From positions 1 to 45,737 of the forward strand of contig NZ_FOJQ01000019.1 of the NCBI RefSeq assembly GCF_900111795.1: a DNA stretch of 45,737 bases, in the 5' to 3' direction. This document shows, piece by piece, positions 44,248 through 45,737 of this stretch; position 1 is the stretch's first letter, and each line of letters opens with the position of its first letter. Source of the DNA: Anoxybacillus pushchinoensis. GTDB lineage: Bacteria > Bacillota > Bacilli > Bacillales > Anoxybacillaceae. The notes below the pieces were generated by a model that saw only the letters and a program-made list of their open reading frames with translations, had not been told where the DNA came from and made no database searches. Both the position numbers and the translations under genes were made by a program.

Positions 44248-44277
44248 TTGACAATAACATGACATTCATGGTATATA
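44248..44277 (+). promoter_or_regulatory. Second candidate promoter of the infC operon
   Basis: The -35 is a perfect TTGACA (44248-44253), with TATATA (44272-44277) at 18-base spacing. Its transcript would begin just before the L20-type leader hairpins. Confidence 0.55.
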
Positions 44278-44297
44278 TATTAAGGTAAAAGTAAATA

Positions 44298-44425
44298 CTT
44301 GTTTGGAAACAAGCAGAAGCACCCGCTTCTCACCTGCTCGGCGCCATTTGGCTGTTAACAGGTTCAATGACACGGTCAACGTTTGTCATCGAGACGTGTG
44401 GGTGTATTGTGCCCACACGTTTTTT
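44298..44425 (+). ncRNA. L20 (RplT) autoregulatory leader with terminator
   Basis: The leader carries CTTGTT/AACAAG (around 44298-44313), then AGAAGC-ACCC-GCTTCT in a GCAG/CTGC helix, matching the Firmicutes L20 leader. A terminator stem ACGTGTGGG (44394-44402) with CCCACACGT (44412-44420) and TTTTT follows. Excess L20 would bind the leader and favour termination before infC, as known in Bacillus. Confidence 0.8.
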
Positions 44426-44482
44426 GTTGTGTGCGCTCTGCTTTAACAAACAAGTTTGAAAAAACCGTGGAGGTGGCTAGTT

Positions 44483-44998
44483 ATTAGCAAAGATTTTATT
44501 ATTAATGAGAACATTCGGGCACGTGAAGTTCGTTTAGTCGATCCAAATGGAGAGCAGCTTGGGATTAAAACGAAACAAGAAGCGTTAGAAATTGCAGCGC
44601 GCTTAAACTTGGATTTAGTGATGGTTGCGCCAAATGCGAAACCGCCAGTATGCCGCATTATGGATTATGGCAAGTTCCGCTTCGAGCAACAAAAGAAGGA
44701 AAAAGAAGCGCGTAAAAAGCAAAAAGTGATTAACGTAAAAGAAGTTCGTTTAAGCCCAACGATCGAAGAACATGACTTCAACACGAAATTGCGCAACGCG
44801 CGGAAGTTCCTTGAAAAAGGAGATAAAGTGAAAGCGACGATTCGCTTTAAAGGACGTGCGATTACGCATAAAGAAATTGGTCAGCGCGTGCTTGATCGAT
44901 TTGCTGAAGCATGTGCGGATATTGGTACGGTTGAGACGGCTCCAAAAATGGATGGCCGCAGCATGTTTTTAGTGCTAGCACCGAAAAACGACAAATAA
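44483..44998 (+). CDS. infC: Translation initiation factor IF-3 (AUU start)
   Basis: A 171-residue IF-3, which prevents subunit joining and checks start codons. The two domains are linked by a lysine-rich helix ([19 protein letters not shown]). The N-terminal domain begins [17 protein letters not shown]. The start is ATT 44483, eight bases after GGAGGT (44469-44474); no ATG, GTG or TTG gives this start. AUU is the conserved start of infC in E. coli and Bacillus, making the gene self-limiting because IF-3 rejects poor start codons. It leads the infC-rpmI-rplT operon and is under the L20 leader. Confidence 0.95.
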   Translation: MSKDFIINENIRAREVRLVDPNGEQLGIKTKQEALEIAARLNLDLVMVAPNAKPPVCRIMDYGKFRFEQQKKEKEARKKQKVINVKEVRLSPTIEEHDFNTKLRNARKFLEKGDKVKATIRFKGRAITHKEIGQRVLDRFAEACADIGTVETAPKMDGRSMFLVLAPKNDK

Positions 44999-45017
44999 CA
45001 AAAGGGAGGAACACCTT

Positions 45018-45218
45018 ATGCCAAAAATGAAAACTCACAAAGGCTCAGCGAAGCGTTTCAAAAAGACAGGAACTGGTCAATTAAAACGTTCACACGCATT
45101 CACTAGCCACTTATTCGCTAACAAAACACAAAAACAAAAGCGTAAACTTCGTAAAGCAACGCTTGTATCAAAAGGCGATTTCAAACGCATTCGTCAATTG
45201 TTAGATAACGTAAAATAA
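45018..45218 (+). CDS. rpmI: 50S ribosomal protein L35
   Basis: A 66-residue strongly basic ribosomal protein. It begins [19 protein letters not shown] after Met removal, the family signature. It follows infC by 19 nt with a GGGAGG ribosome site and precedes rplT. It is assembled into the large subunit. Co-transcribed with infC and rplT. Confidence 0.98.
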   Translation: MPKMKTHKGSAKRFKKTGTGQLKRSHAFTSHLFANKTQKQKRKLRKATLVSKGDFKRIRQLLDNVK

Positions 45219-45236
45219 TTTTAGGAGGGAAATGTT

Positions 45237-45596
45237 ATGCCACGTGTAAAAGGCGGTACAGTCACACGCAGACGTCGTAAAAAAATTCTTAAACTAGCAA
45301 AAGGATATTTCGGTTCGAAACATCGTTTATATAAAGTTGCAAACCAACAAGTGATGAAATCGTTAATGTACGCGTATCGCGATCGTCGTCAACGTAAACG
45401 CGACTTCCGTAAACTTTGGATTACGCGCATTAACGCAGCAGCGCGCATGAACGGTCTTTCTTACAGCCGTTTAATGCACGGATTAAAACTTGCAGGTATC
45501 GAAGTAAACCGCAAAATGCTTGCTGATTTAGCAGTAAACGATGCAGCGGCATTCACACAACTTGCGAACATCGCAAAAGAAAATTTAAACAAGTAA
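45237..45596 (+). CDS. rplT: 50S ribosomal protein L20
   Basis: A 119-residue 23S rRNA-binding protein essential for early 50S assembly, and the autoregulator of this operon through the leader. The N-terminal extension is very basic ([20 protein letters not shown]), and the globular domain contains [23 protein letters not shown] 45237 follows GGAGGG. It is the last gene of infC-rpmI-rplT, with a strong terminator. Confidence 0.98.
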   Translation: MPRVKGGTVTRRRRKKILKLAKGYFGSKHRLYKVANQQVMKSLMYAYRDRRQRKRDFRKLWITRINAAARMNGLSYSRLMHGLKLAGIEVNRKMLADLAVNDAAAFTQLANIAKENLNK

Positions 45597-45602
45597 TAAA
45601 GG

Positions 45603-45638
45603 AAATGACCATTCTCCCTTGAGGGGATGGTCATTTTT
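45603..45638 (+). terminator. Terminator of the infC-rpmI-rplT operon
   Basis: AAATGACCAT (45603-45612) pairs perfectly with ATGGTCATTT (45627-45636), with an inner CCC/GGG pairing, then TT. The remaining 45640-45737 contains no supported gene; it may be the start of another insertion, but I recognise no motif. Confidence 0.78.
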
Positions 45639-45737
45639 TGTAGGTAGCGTCAAAAAATCTATGAAAAGTCATCATGGTCTACCTGTTGAAGGAAAATAAA
45701 GAGGATAGTGGAATTGGATTCGCCCTTGACCAACACT

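Noticed and set aside
45640-45737. Short frames in both directions at the right edge as a truncated transposase
   Set aside because: They are under 35 codons within the window and I recognise no motif.

Overview
The window is a chromosomal segment of a spore-forming Bacillaceae bacterium, most likely a moderate thermophile of the Anoxybacillus/Geobacillus group. Three observations support this. The gene order matches the argG-to-rplT arc of Bacillus-type chromosomes. The proteins resemble Geobacillus-type versions: a pyruvate kinase with an extra C-terminal phosphohistidine-like domain, a Pol I with a decayed proofreading domain, and a MaoC-like gene between mdh and phoP. Sporulation genes (ytrH, ytrI, ytvI, ytaF, ytxC) are scattered through it. 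The genus is inferred from synteny and protein resemblance, not from a database search. Both ends lie in or near sequence foreign to the core order; the left end is an IS4-type transposase tail.

Layout. 1-446: transposase tail, then an argG promoter with an ARG-box-like operator. 447-3028: argG-argH. 3041-10077: housekeeping and accessory genes on both strands (universal stress protein, a 42-aa ORF, the SDR ytkK, an M24 peptidase, ytkL, ytoI, ytpI, nrnA, and the sporulation pair ytrH-ytrI). 10292-11509: an orphan TnpB-related gene inserted between ytrH and dnaE. 11615-21623: dnaE, then a carbon-metabolism block of malic enzyme, a FadR-type regulator, accDA, pfkA and pyk. 21670-23744: small membrane proteins. 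24005-27469: citZ-icd-mdh. 27528-34215: MaoC-like gene, phoPR, polA and mutM. 34283-37740: ytaF, coaE, gapB, speD and an uncharacterised gene. 37804-38190: a non-coding, hairpin-rich IS200/IS605-like element abutting nrdR. 38201-41962: nrdR, dnaB, dnaI and ytxC. 41963-45596: a threonine T-box with thrS, then an L20-type leader with infC-rpmI-rplT.

How the genes work together. Glycolysis (pfkA, pyk), gluconeogenesis (gapB), the TCA branch (citZ, icd, mdh), malate decarboxylation and the first step of fatty-acid synthesis (accDA) lie close together. Several carry visible control elements: a palindrome before the malic enzyme/FadR-type regulator pair, two inverted CcpN-like sites at gapB, and a long hairpin in the citZ leader. 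Replication and repair genes (dnaE, polA, mutM, dnaB, dnaI, nrdR) are interspersed. Translation genes at the right end are controlled by RNA leaders.

Most noteworthy non-textbook signals: (i) two sporulation genes, ytaF and ytxC, each have a Shine-Dalgarno locked in an inverted repeat whose left arm runs into a sigma-E-like -10 sequence; (ii) the element at 37804-38190 ends just before nrdR, which lacks an obvious Shine-Dalgarno; (iii) the TnpB-related protein has a displaced RuvC-II glutamate and no zinc ribbon; (iv) a GntR/FadR-type operator lies before malic enzyme; (v) citZ and speD have structured leaders. I saw no CRISPR array, tRNA, rRNA or prophage.
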